From contig RDXZ01000009.1 of the NCBI GenBank assembly GCA_004293265.1, forward strand, positions 1 to 64,000: 64,000 bases of DNA, given 5' to 3'. The notes beneath the pieces are model-generated. The model saw nothing but the letters and a program-made list of their open reading frames with translations, ran no database searches and had not been told where the DNA came from. A program made the position numbers and the translations under genes. Within the stretch, counting starts at the first letter, position 1; each line of letters starts with the position of its first letter. Origin of the DNA: Bacteroidota bacterium (GTDB taxonomy: Bacteria > Bacteroidota > Bacteroidia > Cytophagales > Microscillaceae). This document shows, piece after piece, positions 25,702 to 34,324 of this stretch.

Positions 25702-28700
25702 ATGTCAAAAGAATACAATCCAAAAGAAATAGAAAATAAGTGGCAACAATATTGGCAGGAAAATAATATTTATCAAGTTGAAAATCAATCAGATAAACCA
25801 AAATATTATGTATTAGATATGTTTCCTTATCCGTCAGGTGCGGGTTTGCACGTGGGGCATCCGTTAGGATATATTGCCACTGATATTTTTTCTCGCTATA
25901 AAAAAATGCAAGGTTTTAATGTTTTGCATCCGATGGGTTTTGATTCTTTTGGACTTCCTGCCGAACAATATGCAATCGAAACAGGGCAACACCCTGCTAT
26001 CACCACTGAAAATAATATTAAAACCTTTAAAAATCAATTATCAAAAATAGGTTTTAATTACGATAAAAATACAGAAATTCAGACTTCGAGTGCTGCTTAT
26101 TATCGTTGGACACAATGGATTTTTGGGCAATTATTCAATGCTTATTTTGATAAAAAAACACAAAAAGCAGAAGAAATTAGTACATTGATTGATGCTTTTG
26201 AAAAAAATGGCAATCAAAATATTGAGGCTGTTTGCAATGAAAATACACCTATTTTTTCAGCAGAAGAATGGAAAAATAAAACTCAATCAGAAAAACAATC
26301 GATTTTATTGAATTATCGTTTGGCTTTTATTGCTGAAGCGACAGTGAATTGGTGTCCTGCTTTGGGAATGGTGTTGGCAAATGACGAGGTAAAAGACGGA
26401 CTTTCGGAGCGTGGCGGACACCCCGTAGAACGCAAAAAAATGAAACAATGGATGATGAGAATTACGGCTTATGCGGATAGATTGTTGGAGAATTTGGAAA
26501 ATTTAGATTGGTCGGAGGCTGTCAAAGAAATGCAAAGAAATTGGATAGGAAAGTCTATAGGTTGTGAAATTGATTTTAACCTCACCCCCTTGCCCCCTCT
26601 CCACTTGGAGAGGGGGAATATTCAGACTTCAAATCAGTCTGTTTATTATCCAAATCTATTTACAACAGAGCCTGAAAAATGGAAATATTTGAAAGAATTA
26701 GCACGAAACCACCGCAAAAACTCAACAGAAGCAGAAAATATTTTGTGGCAAGAGTTAAGAAATCAAAAATTAGGTTTCAAAATTAGAAGGCAACACGCTA
26801 TTGAAGATTTTATTGTCGATTTTGTTTCTTTGGAAAAAAAATTGGTCATCGAAGTAGATGGCGAATATCATAATGAAAAAGAACAAAAAGAATATGATAA
26901 TTTTAGAACTTGGACATTACAAAATACAGGTTTTAATGAAATTCGTTTTACAAATGATGAAGTTTTAAATGATTTGAACAATGTATTAGAAAAAATTAAA
27001 AATAGATTAAAAAATAATAACAGCAAAATAACAATCCCCTCTCCAAATGGAGAGGGGGCAGGGGGTGAGGTTCAAAAACTGACCGCCTTTACTACCCGCA
27101 TCGACACTATTTTTGGCGTTTCTTACCTTGTGCTTGCTCCCGAACACGAAATTATACCAATACTAACCACCGAAACACAAAAAGAAGAAGTTGAAAAATA
27201 TGTTCATTGGGCAAAAAATAGGTCAGAATTAGAAAGACAATCAGAAGTAAAAAATGTTTCAGGCGTATTCACAGGAAGCTATGTTATCAATCCATTTAAC
27301 CAAGAAAAAATACCAATTTGGGTGGCTGATTATGTGTTGGCAGGTTATGGAACAGGCGTTGTGATGGGCGTTCCAAGTTCTGATGAAAGAGATTTTAGAT
27401 TTGCAAAGCATTTTAATTTACCAATCCGTTTGGTGATAGAAGGCACAGAAGAAATGGAAAATCCAACCGAAAAAAAATATGGAAAAATGATAAATTCCGA
27501 TTTTTTGAATGGATTGGATACAAAAGATGCCATCAAAAAAGCCATCGAATTTGTTGAAAATCAAGACATTGGACAATCAAAAGTGAATTTTCGTTTGCGT
27601 GATGCCGCGTTTAGTCGTCAAAGATATTGGGGCGAGCCGATGCCTATTTATTATAAAGATGGATTGCCTTGTTTGGTTGATGAAAGTGATTTGCCTTTGT
27701 TATTGCCTGAAATTAACGAATACAAACCAACTGCTGACGGCGAGCCACCTTTGGCAAGAGCAAAAAATTGGACATATAAAGGTTATCCACTCGAAACAAC
27801 CACAATGCCCGGCTGGGCAGGTTCATCTTGGTATTTTTTGAGGTATATGGATAGTCAAAATCAAGATATATTTGCTTCAAAACAAGCCACAGATTATTGG
27901 AATCAGGTTGATTTGTATGTGGGAGGAACAGAACACGCAGTCGGGCATTTGTTATATTCGCGTTTTTGGACAAATTTTTTGGCGGATAGAGGTTTTATTT
28001 CTTTCCAAGAACCATTCAAAAAAATGATAAATCAAGGAATGATTCAGGGGCAATCGGCTTTGATGTATCGTTTGAAAAATCAAGATACTTTTATCTCTTG
28101 GAATTTAAGAAAAAATTATAAAGAAGAAGAATTGCAAGAATTGCATGTAGATGTCAATATTGTTGAAAACAATGTTTTGAACATTGAATTATTTAAAAAA
28201 TGGAGAAGCGAAAACGAAAATGCTACTTTTTTGTTGGAAGATGATAAATTTATATGCGGTTCACAAGTCGAAAAAATGTCAAAACGTTGGTACAATGTAG
28301 TCAATCCTGATGATGTGATTGAAAAATATAGTGCAGATACTTTGCGTTTATACGAAATGTTTTTGGGACCTTTGGAGCAATACAAGCCTTGGAGTATGCA
28401 AGGCATTGATGGTTGTCATAAATTTTTGAAACGTTTGTGGCGTTTGTTTTATGACAATGAAGGCAATATCCAACTCACAGACGAAACCGCAAATCCTGCT
28501 GAATTGAAGGCTTTGCATAAATGTATCAAAGGTGTGAGAGAAGATTTAGACCGCTATTCGTTTAATACACCTGTGAGTAAATTTATGATTTTGGTAACTG
28601 AATTGATAGAATTAAAATGTCATAAAAAATCAATTTTAGAAAGTTTTTTACGCTTGTTAGTGCCTTACACGCCACATATTTGCGAAGAACTTTGGCAAAA

Positions 28701-28959
28701 TGGATTGGGTTATTCATCAAGTATTTATCATTCAGAATTTCCTATTTTCGAAGAAAAATATTTGACTGAAAATGATTATAGTTATCCTATTCAAATCAAC
28801 GGAAAAATGAGAGGCAATGTTACATTTCCACTCGATTTATCAAAAGAAGAAATTGAAAAAATGATAGTTGAAAACGAACTTGTCCAAAAATATTTAGAAG
28901 GCAATGTTCCTAAAAAAGTAATCATTGTTCCTAAAAAAATTATAAATATTGTGTTATAA
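25702..28959 (+). CDS. leuS: Leucyl-tRNA synthetase interrupted by an in-frame DUF559 nuclease domain
   Basis: 1085 residues, against about 920-940 usual in the phylum; the excess is a 165-residue insert at about residues 293-457. The enzyme parts are intact: 'PYPSGAGLHVGHPLGY' holds the HIGH motif (HVGH, about 50-53), 'FTTRIDTIFGVSYLVLAPEH' is the editing domain, and 'KMSKRWYNVVNPDDV' at about 858 is the KMSKS loop. The insert falls between 'GKSIGCEIDF' and 'QKLTAFTTR', a variable loop at the start of the CP1 editing domain. The protein charges tRNA-Leu in the cytoplasm and must stay functional, since no other copy is seen here. Whether the insert is tolerated or removed is unknown; no intein splicing motifs are visible. 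Confidence 0.95.
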   Translation: MSKEYNPKEIENKWQQYWQENNIYQVENQSDKPKYYVLDMFPYPSGAGLHVGHPLGYIATDIFSRYKKMQGFNVLHPMGFDSFGLPAEQYAIETGQHPAITTENNIKTFKNQLSKIGFNYDKNTEIQTSSAAYYRWTQWIFGQLFNAYFDKKTQKAEEISTLIDAFEKNGNQNIEAVCNENTPIFSAEEWKNKTQSEKQSILLNYRLAFIAEATVNWCPALGMVLANDEVKDGLSERGGHPVERKKMKQWMMRITAYADRLLENLENLDWSEAVKEMQRNWIGKSIGCEIDFNLTPLPPLHLERGNIQTSNQSVYYPNLFTTEPEKWKYLKELARNHRKNSTEAENILWQELRNQKLGFKIRRQHAIEDFIVDFVSLEKKLVIEVDGEYHNEKEQKEYDNFRTWTLQNTGFNEIRFTNDEVLNDLNNVLEKIKNRLKNNNSKITIPSPNGEGAGGEVQKLTAFTTRIDTIFGVSYLVLAPEHEIIPILTTETQKEEVEKYVHWAKNRSELERQSEVKNVSGVFTGSYVINPFNQEKIPIWVADYVLAGYGTGVVMGVPSSDERDFRFAKHFNLPIRLVIEGTEEMENPTEKKYGKMINSDFLNGLDTKDAIKKAIEFVENQDIGQSKVNFRLRDAAFSRQRYWGEPMPIYYKDGLPCLVDESDLPLLLPEINEYKPTADGEPPLARAKNWTYKGYPLETTTMPGWAGSSWYFLRYMDSQNQDIFASKQATDYWNQVDLYVGGTEHAVGHLLYSRFWTNFLADRGFISFQEPFKKMINQGMIQGQSALMYRLKNQDTFISWNLRKNYKEEELQELHVDVNIVENNVLNIELFKKWRSENENATFLLEDDKFICGSQVEKMSKRWYNVVNPDDVIEKYSADTLRLYEMFLGPLEQYKPWSMQGIDGCHKFLKRLWRLFYDNEGNIQLTDETANPAELKALHKCIKGVREDLDRYSFNTPVSKFMILVTELIELKCHKKSILESFLRLLVPYTPHICEELWQNGLGYSSSIYHSEFPIFEEKYLTENDYSYPIQINGKMRGNVTFPLDLSKEEIEKMIVENELVQKYLEGNVPKKVIIVPKKIINIVL
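26578..27072 (+). mobile_element. DUF559 nuclease cassette with hairpin inverted repeats inside leuS
   Basis: Exactly 495 bases (165 codons), so the host frame is kept. Left end 26578-26619 and right end 27034-27072 are inverted copies of about 40 bp; each is also a hairpin (ccccctctcca / tggagaggggg). In between, residues about 325-440 encode a DUF559 (PF04480, Vsr-like) domain: 'KNSTEAENILWQELRNQKLG', 'IRRQHAIEDFIVDFVS' and 'KLVIEVDGEYH', with the D, E and D-x-x-x-H residues of the family all present. The ends translate as proline- or glycine-rich linkers ('LTPLPPLHLERG', 'PSPNGEGAGGEV'). A solo end copy lies at 45966-46010. Confidence 0.85.
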
Positions 28960-28987
28960 TCTATTATTCACTATTTTTTAAAAATAT

Positions 28988-29776
28988 ATGCAAAAGTTTG
29001 AAAATATAATCAAAACTATTTTTGGTGTGGGAATTTCTGTTGCAATTTTATTATTGTTATTGAATTTCTCAAAAATTGAAATAGGAAATGTAATGGATTG
29101 GGCGATTGGTTTTGGCATATTTGCGTGGCTTCTTGTGATTACTACCATTCCTTGGGATATTTATTTTGAGGCAAATAGCGTACTAAATCACGCGGCATTA
29201 TCTAAAAAAAAGGAAATTAGTTTTGATGAAAAAGAATTAATTTACGTCAAAAAAGTTGCTTTTAATGCTTTGTGGATTGCGGTTTTGATACATATTATTT
29301 CTGCGATAGTGCTTTATTTGATAGCCCATTTCAAAATTAGTGTTTTGGGTTATTATGGAAGTGGTGCTTCTGTGTTATTGACTTTTTTAAGACCTTCTGT
29401 CCGATTTTATCAATATATTTCAGAAAGATTGTCTAATATTGGCTTTGAGGCACAATATCCGCGAGATGATGTAAGAGAATTATCTAATAAAGTTACTATT
29501 TTAGAACAATCTTTGTTGGAATTAGGAGCATTTTTAGATGAAGGAAAAGAAGATTCTTGGATTTTTAGACAAAATAAATTCACTGAAAAACACGAGCAAG
29601 ATATTAAACTTTTACAAAAAAAACTCGCTTATTTGCAAGAATTGTTGGAGCAACAAAGCGAAAGAATATCAAGAGAAACCCAAAATGCTATCGCAGAAAT
29701 CAATCGCGATGGCAAATTTGTGGATAAATTTGTAGAAAACTTAGTAGAAATTATCAGATTTATCAAAAAAGTTTAA
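28988..29776 (+). CDS. Membrane protein with C-terminal coiled coil, unknown
   Basis: 262 residues. Three to four hydrophobic helices lie in residues 10-130 ('FGVGISVAILLLLLNF', 'WAIGFGIFAWLLVITTIPW', 'ALWIAVLIHIISAIVLYLI'). From about residue 155 the chain is a charged coiled coil ('LSNKVTILEQSLLELGAFL', 'HEQDIKLLQKKLAYLQELL') that ends with 'FVENLVEIIRFIKK'. I do not recognise the family. It begins 28 bases after leuS and may be expressed from the same transcript. A cytoplasmic coiled coil anchored in the inner membrane is the likely topology. Confidence 0.6.
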   Translation: MQKFENIIKTIFGVGISVAILLLLLNFSKIEIGNVMDWAIGFGIFAWLLVITTIPWDIYFEANSVLNHAALSKKKEISFDEKELIYVKKVAFNALWIAVLIHIISAIVLYLIAHFKISVLGYYGSGASVLLTFLRPSVRFYQYISERLSNIGFEAQYPRDDVRELSNKVTILEQSLLELGAFLDEGKEDSWIFRQNKFTEKHEQDIKLLQKKLAYLQELLEQQSERISRETQNAIAEINRDGKFVDKFVENLVEIIRFIKKV

Positions 29777-29844
29777 AAATCAGTAACTATTTGGGTAAGT
29801 TAATAATGATTATTATATATCTCAGAAAGCGGTTTTAAGGTTTT

Positions 29845-29879
29845 AAACCTATAAATTCTTTAAAAGACTTTATAGGTTT
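29845..29879. repeat. Palindrome, family E, copy 1
   Basis: 'aaacctataaa' pairs with 'tttataggttt' around 'ttctttaaaagac'. A second copy is at 63445-63480 with the same arms. Confidence 0.65.
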
Positions 29880-29928
29880 AATATATTGATAATCAATGAT
29901 TTATAATCAATAAAATAATTTAGGCAAC

Positions 29929-30003
29929 TTCTATAGAGATTTAACTTCAATAACCCCGCGTGAAACGCGGAGAAATCGAGAAACATTATCTTAAAACCAC
30001 TTT
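29929..30003. repeat. Dispersed repeat, family F, copy 2
   Basis: Contains 'caacttctatagag', 'taacttcaataacc' and the small palindrome 'ccgcgtgaaacgcgg', colinear with the inverted copy at 20043-20155. Confidence 0.6.
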
Positions 30004-30020
30004 TAGAAGTATATATTCAA

Positions 30021-30806
30021 TTATTTTCCTTTATAATTTGGTTTTTTCTTTTGTACAAAAGCCATTACTCCTTCAATAAAATCATCAGTTTTAAAATTTA
30101 CTGCTTGACTTGTTGCTTCAGTTTCTAAGGCTTCGGCTAAAGTTCTTTTTTCTGCCTCTCTAAGATTGATTTTTGTTTGTTGTATGGCAATATATGCTCC
30201 CTTAGCAATATGTTCGGCAATTTTTTGCACATAATCATCAATCTCATTTTCAGCCACTATATTATTGACCATACCTAATTGATGAACTTCTTTGCCTGTT
30301 AGTTTTGCGGCAGTTGTCATCAATTCAAAGGCTTTTTGGTAACCGACAGATTTTACCAAATAATAAGAACCACCACCATCACTCGAAAGCCCAATATTTG
30401 TAAATATTTGACTAAACATAGATTCGGGAGTAGCAAAAGTCATATCACAGGCTAAGGCAAAATTTGCTCCCACGCCTGCGGCAACTCCTTTGACTTTGGC
30501 AATAAAAGGAATATTTAATTCCCTGATTTTCAAAGAAATAGGATTTATTTTGGTACGTAAATAAGTAGTAATGTCATATTCTTTTGGATTGAGCAACATC
30601 GTGCTATCCACCAAATCTGCTCCACTACAAAAATTTCCGTCTGCTCCTGTCAAAATAACAACTCTTGTGCCGTCATTTTCACATTCATCAATTTTTTCTT
30701 TTAATAGCAATAAAGTACTTTGACTTACTGCATTTTTGGCTTTGGGGTGATTGATAGTAATGGTTTTAATTTTATACTCATCAACGCTTACTAAGATTTT
30801 TTCCAT
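30021..30806 (-). CDS. Enoyl-CoA hydratase/isomerase family protein
   Basis: 261 residues, the normal size for a crotonase-fold protein. 'VVILTGADGNFCSGADLVD' is the first oxyanion-hole segment, and 'AKVKGVAAGVGANFALACDM' the second. At the usual catalytic positions 'SQIFTNIGLSSDGGGSYYL' has an aspartate after the SxDGG motif, as in several isomerases and hydratases including PaaG-like enzymes. Reaction: hydration or isomerisation of an enoyl-CoA, substrate not defined. It follows a 99-residue membrane protein gene by 6 bases on the same strand. Confidence 0.88.
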   Translation of the reverse strand: MEKILVSVDEYKIKTITINHPKAKNAVSQSTLLLLKEKIDECENDGTRVVILTGADGNFCSGADLVDSTMLLNPKEYDITTYLRTKINPISLKIRELNIPFIAKVKGVAAGVGANFALACDMTFATPESMFSQIFTNIGLSSDGGGSYYLVKSVGYQKAFELMTTAAKLTGKEVHQLGMVNNIVAENEIDDYVQKIAEHIAKGAYIAIQQTKINLREAEKRTLAEALETEATSQAVNFKTDDFIEGVMAFVQKKKPNYKGK

Positions 30807-30812
30807 TATTGA

Positions 30813-31112
30813 TTAAAGTAAAAAACCATAAGAAATTAATGCACCTAAAACCGAAACGGCTGTCGCAATATAAGCACTCATATTTGATGAACTATATTCC
30901 ATTTGTGCAAATCTTCCAAACGACCTCAATAAATAATATACTCCCGCAACGATAGCAATTAAAGGTAAAATTACTTTCATACTACCCAATCCTAAAAGTC
31001 CTGCAACGACTGTTCCGATTACTTTGATGCCTGTTGCGATAGTGGCTGTACTTGTAACGGCAGTTGTTACCATTAATGTACTTCGTGTTTTTGCGTGGTC
31101 TTCGCTACTCAT
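30813..31112 (-). CDS. Small hydrophobic membrane protein, unknown
   Basis: 99 residues with three hydrophobic helices: around residues 12-40 ('TTAVTSTATIATGIKVIGTVV'-like), 45-62 ('VILPLIAIVAGVYYLL') and 80-99. A charged, short N-terminus 'MSSEDHAKTRST' precedes them. I do not recognise the family. It is the first gene of a two-gene operon with the enoyl-CoA hydratase (6-base gap), but its role there is unclear. Confidence 0.55.
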   Translation of the reverse strand: MSSEDHAKTRSTLMVTTAVTSTATIATGIKVIGTVVAGLLGLGSMKVILPLIAIVAGVYYLLRSFGRFAQMEYSSSNMSAYIATAVSVLGALISYGFLL

Positions 31113-31214
31113 AACTTTGTATATTTTTTTGAATGAATAAATTTTTTTCTAATTTTAAAGCAATATTACACATAATAAACCATAATTCCAAATAAAAAAT
31201 TCAAAAAAATTAAA

Positions 31215-31913
31215 TTATTTTTTTTCAAAATAATCTACTGCGATTTCTGCGTATATAAATTGTTTTTCTTTGGGCTGTATTTTTCCATAAGGAAATGATT
31301 TTGAACTTTGCCAATTTGTAATTTTTTGTTCTGATTGTAAAAAACCAAAGTTATAAGCTGCAGCATAAAATCTAACTCTTTCGGTTTCGTTATTAAATTT
31401 TTTATGGGCAAATATTTTTTGAACTACCCAACAAAACGCTTTCAAATATAGTAATTGCCAAGTCAAATTGCTCAATCTTTTGATTCTTTCTTTCCTTTCT
31501 TCTTTTATATCTTTATATTTATAATTGAAAATATTTTTTGTAGGATATTTATATTTTTCGAGCTGTTTTTCTAAGGTTTCGATAAAAGATGGCTTCATTT
31601 GAAAACGTCCTATTGAAAAATTAGCATAACTTTCACCGCCATTGACGTACAAAAGTTCTAAAGTTTTAACTTCTATAAAGTTTTTTATGTCAGAATATCG
31701 CACTATTTCAGGAAAAACTATAGCCGCACAACCTTTCCAACTCAAATTATCTACCACTAAATATTTTTCAAAAAGCGTTTGATTTTCTTTGATAAATTGT
31801 AAACTCTCGTGATATTGTTTTTTAAATGCCTTTTCAAAACCTGAACTTTGAGCCGATAAATTCAATAAATAAAACATAAAAAACAAAAAAAGAAAGTTTT
31901 TTTTTATAGTCAT
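31215..31913 (-). CDS. Exported lysozyme-like (transglycosylase-fold) protein
   Basis: 232 residues with a signal peptide ending 'YLLNLSAQ'. The middle shows 'GGESYANFSIGRFQMKPSF', comparable to the S-x-G-x-x-Q-M motif of lytic transglycosylases, and the C-terminal part 'VRFYAAAYNFGFLQ' matches the AxYNxG motif of the SLT fold. A candidate catalytic glutamate lies upstream in 'VFPEIVRYSDI'. The whole fits a divergent goose-lysozyme/SLT-like domain acting on peptidoglycan in the periplasm. Enzymatic activity is inferred and a non-catalytic relative is possible. Confidence 0.55.
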   Translation of the reverse strand: MTIKKNFLFLFFMFYLLNLSAQSSGFEKAFKKQYHESLQFIKENQTLFEKYLVVDNLSWKGCAAIVFPEIVRYSDIKNFIEVKTLELLYVNGGESYANFSIGRFQMKPSFIETLEKQLEKYKYPTKNIFNYKYKDIKEERKERIKRLSNLTWQLLYLKAFCWVVQKIFAHKKFNNETERVRFYAAAYNFGFLQSEQKITNWQSSKSFPYGKIQPKEKQFIYAEIAVDYFEKK

Positions 31914-31993
31914 ATTTTTTTTTGATTTAATTTATTTTATTTTTGTAACCATTAATTATCTATGCAAACTAAAATTTGTATTGCTTAAATTTT

Positions 31994-32128
31994 ATTGCTA
32001 TAAATGTAATGTTTTTGTCTTTTTGAGCGAAGCGAAAAATATGCGATTTCGTTCACAAAACGCCTTTCAACACAAGCAGTTGCTTCACTTCGTTCAGCAG
32101 GACAAAGCATTACATTCACAGCACTACG
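31994..32128 (+). repeat. Dispersed repeat, family B, copy 2
   Basis: 'attgctataaatgtaatg' to 'attacattcacagcacta'. It shares the 'cagttgcttcacttcgttca' centre with the other copies. A spurious minus-strand reading frame runs through it. Confidence 0.85.
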
Positions 32129-32231
32129 TTTAAATTTTATTGCGTAAAAAATTTCACAAATATATAAAAACAATTCTAAAATAACAAATAAAAAACTTTT
32201 TTTATAAGCAATAAACAATTATGTTCAAAAT

Positions 32232-33383
32232 TTATTCTACCATTTTTATTTTTCTAATCAAAAAACGTGGTTGAAAAGTCATATAAAATCCATAATTATA
32301 TTCAAATAGTTTTAGTCTGAGGTCATAATAAGGTTCTACTCTCAAAGAAAAAGTTAAATTTTCAGTGATTTTAAAATCTTTACACCAACGTAAAAAAATT
32401 AGTTCTCGAAATCTAAAAAAACGTTCACTACCTGTTTGTGCCGCAGAAATCGAACCATATAAAGCGCCGCCCATATTGGTCGGTCTAAAATTATTGGTAT
32501 ATAAATAATTGACTAAAAAATCACCTACTTTTGTTTTTATTTTGATATTAGAATAAATCCCTGCGCCAGATGTTTCTGTAAAACTTATCAAGGTAGAATC
32601 AGGGAAAACTTCTTTTTGAGAATACAAACCATATATTTCAGCACTTATTTTTTGGTGAAATGATGTTTTTAAACCGATAGTAGTGGCTAATTGGGTGGTG
32701 GCAGGCGGGAGCGTAGTGGCTTTGATGTCTTGTCCGCCTTGATGAAAAAAAGTATTTTGATTTGTCAAAGCAAGCGTAAAATTTTTTCGTTCCAATATAT
32801 TAAAATCAATTTTAAAACCTGCCCAAAAAACTTCTTGTGTAGGTGGATTTTGTGCTAATTGTTTTTGCCAATCTATCCAAGTTTCTGTTTGCCATTTTTT
32901 TCTTTTGTATTTGATTTGTAAACCATTTTCAAAAGGTCTTTTGTAGCCTTGTTCAAAAGCATACAAAGGTTCGATAAGTTGATGAGCAAAATTGGCGTGA
33001 ATATTCCCTAAAATAACATCAAAACTATCTTTGATAGAGGTCTTTGCGTAACGCATACGGAAGCGAGGTTGGACTTGGGTAAATTCAGTATTTCCAAAAT
33101 CTTTTTGAATATTTGCACCTATTTCGATAGAAAAATTTTGATGTAGATGATAAACCAACGAAGGAGTAAGATAATATCCAAATATTGTTTCGCCTAACAA
33201 AACAGGGCTAAAATATTCATTATTTCTCAAATATCCTTTTGAAAAACAAGAAAAATAAAGATTGTTTTTTTGTGTACTATCTAATTGAGGCAGGTTTTCT
33301 GTCAAAGATTGATTAGGTAATTGTGCCAATAAATAACAATATTTCAAAATAAAAAAGGCAAAAAGTAGATATAATTTTTTCAT
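32232..33383 (-). CDS. Outer-membrane beta-barrel protein, unknown
   Basis: 383 residues from the ATG at 33383, which gives a clean signal peptide 'KKLYLLFAFFILKYCYLLAQ'. The mature part is made of alternating strands with aromatic girdles ('GYYLTPSLVYHLHQNFSIEIG', 'FRMRYAKTSIKD', 'LIFLRWCKDFKITENLTFSLR') and ends in strands 'FYMTFQPRFLIRKI', as in porin-like barrels. Function unknown; a phosphate-selective-porin-like fold is possible. It starts 47 bases downstream of purE on the same strand. Confidence 0.6.
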   Translation of the reverse strand: MKKLYLLFAFFILKYCYLLAQLPNQSLTENLPQLDSTQKNNLYFSCFSKGYLRNNEYFSPVLLGETIFGYYLTPSLVYHLHQNFSIEIGANIQKDFGNTEFTQVQPRFRMRYAKTSIKDSFDVILGNIHANFAHQLIEPLYAFEQGYKRPFENGLQIKYKRKKWQTETWIDWQKQLAQNPPTQEVFWAGFKIDFNILERKNFTLALTNQNTFFHQGGQDIKATTLPPATTQLATTIGLKTSFHQKISAEIYGLYSQKEVFPDSTLISFTETSGAGIYSNIKIKTKVGDFLVNYLYTNNFRPTNMGGALYGSISAAQTGSERFFRFRELIFLRWCKDFKITENLTFSLRVEPYYDLRLKLFEYNYGFYMTFQPRFLIRKIKMVE

Positions 33384-33430
33384 TTTATTTTTTTTGATAA
33401 GGAAATAAAAATAGCAATAATACAAAAAAA

Positions 33431-33904
33431 CTACATCAAAAAAGAATTTTTTTCTACTTTTTCTTTTAATTGTTGTTTGAATAATAATAATTTTTCTTGG
33501 ATAATTGATGATTCAATTCCTATAATTTGTGCGGCTAAAATTCCTGCATTTTGAGAAGCATTTAATGCCACAGTCGCCACAGGAACGCCATTGGGCATTT
33601 GCAAAATAGACAACATCGAATCCCAACCATCAATCGAGTTATGAGATTTGATAGGCACACCAATCACAGGCAAAATTGTCAAAGAAGCAATCATTCCGGG
33701 CAAATGTGCCGCTCCTCCTGCTCCTGCAATGATGACTTTTAAACCATTTTGAACCGCATTTTGAGCATACTCGAACATACGCAAGGGAGTACGATGAGCA
33801 GAAACAACTTCAGCTTTGAAAGCAATATTCATTTCTGTTAAAAAATCAGCTGCAGGTTTCATCAATTCCCAATCGGATTGACTGCCCATTATAATTCCTA
33901 CCAT
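33431..33904 (-). CDS. purE: 5-(carboxyamino)imidazole ribonucleotide mutase
   Basis: 157 residues, typical length. 'MVGIIMGSQSDWELMKPAADF' has the SxSDW substrate loop; 'EVVSAHRTPLRMFEYA' the SAHRTP motif with the catalytic histidine; 'IIAGAGGAAHLPGMIAS' the GAGGAAHLPGM segment. All are diagnostic of class I PurE. It interconverts N5-CAIR and CAIR in purine synthesis. PurK is not in this window. Confidence 0.96.
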   Translation of the reverse strand: MVGIIMGSQSDWELMKPAADFLTEMNIAFKAEVVSAHRTPLRMFEYAQNAVQNGLKVIIAGAGGAAHLPGMIASLTILPVIGVPIKSHNSIDGWDSMLSILQMPNGVPVATVALNASQNAGILAAQIIGIESSIIQEKLLLFKQQLKEKVEKNSFLM

Positions 33905-33973
33905 TTTTTTTTTGAGTAATAATTTGATAAATATTTTAGGTTCTACTAAGATTTATACGATTTTTCTATTGAG

Positions 33974-34029
33974 AACTGTAGTACACACTTTTAGTGTGTG
34001 TCCACACACTAAAAGTATGTGCTACAGTT
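33974..34029. repeat. Long hairpin with 27-base arms
   Basis: 'aactgtagtacacac' ... 'tagtgtgtg' pairs with 'cacacacta' ... 'gtgctacagtt' around a TC loop, with only two mismatches. It is not seen elsewhere in the window. It lies in the 420-base gap between the divergent purE and the membrane-protein gene; the rest of the gap is AT-rich with promoter-like TAnnTTTG motifs (34102-34109 minus, 34294-34301 plus). Confidence 0.8.
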
Positions 34030-34293
34030 TTTATTTTCCGTATAAATTTTAGAACAACCATATTTTATTAAAAAAAATATTAATTTTCGTTTTTTTTGTT
34101 GCAAAAATACAAATAAAATCTATGATTGCAATTTTTTTCTAATTACAATTTTTTTAGTATCAATTTTTTATCAGAAATTTATGACAGATAGAAATTTTAG
34201 TCTATGTTTTTAAAGATTTTTGAATGTTTTGAATAGGCACAAAATCACAATAAAATTTTCTTCCATAATTTTTAAATTTTGAATAAAACTATC

Positions 34294-34301
34294 TATCTTT
34301 G
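34294..34301 (+). promoter_or_regulatory. -7 promoter element of the membrane-protein gene
   Basis: tatctttg followed by C, 23 bases before the ATG at 34325. Confidence 0.45.
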
Positions 34302-34324
34302 CAAAAAAACTAAAAATAATTAAT

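Noticed and set aside
25702-28959. DUF559 insert in leuS as an intein
   Set aside because: No splicing motifs: no Cys/Ser at the upstream junction, no His-Asn pair before the downstream junction; the ends are inverted repeats instead.
31985-32218. A 77-residue minus-strand frame
   Set aside because: Its centre is the translation of a family B repeat ('RSEATACVERRFVNE'), so it is not a gene.
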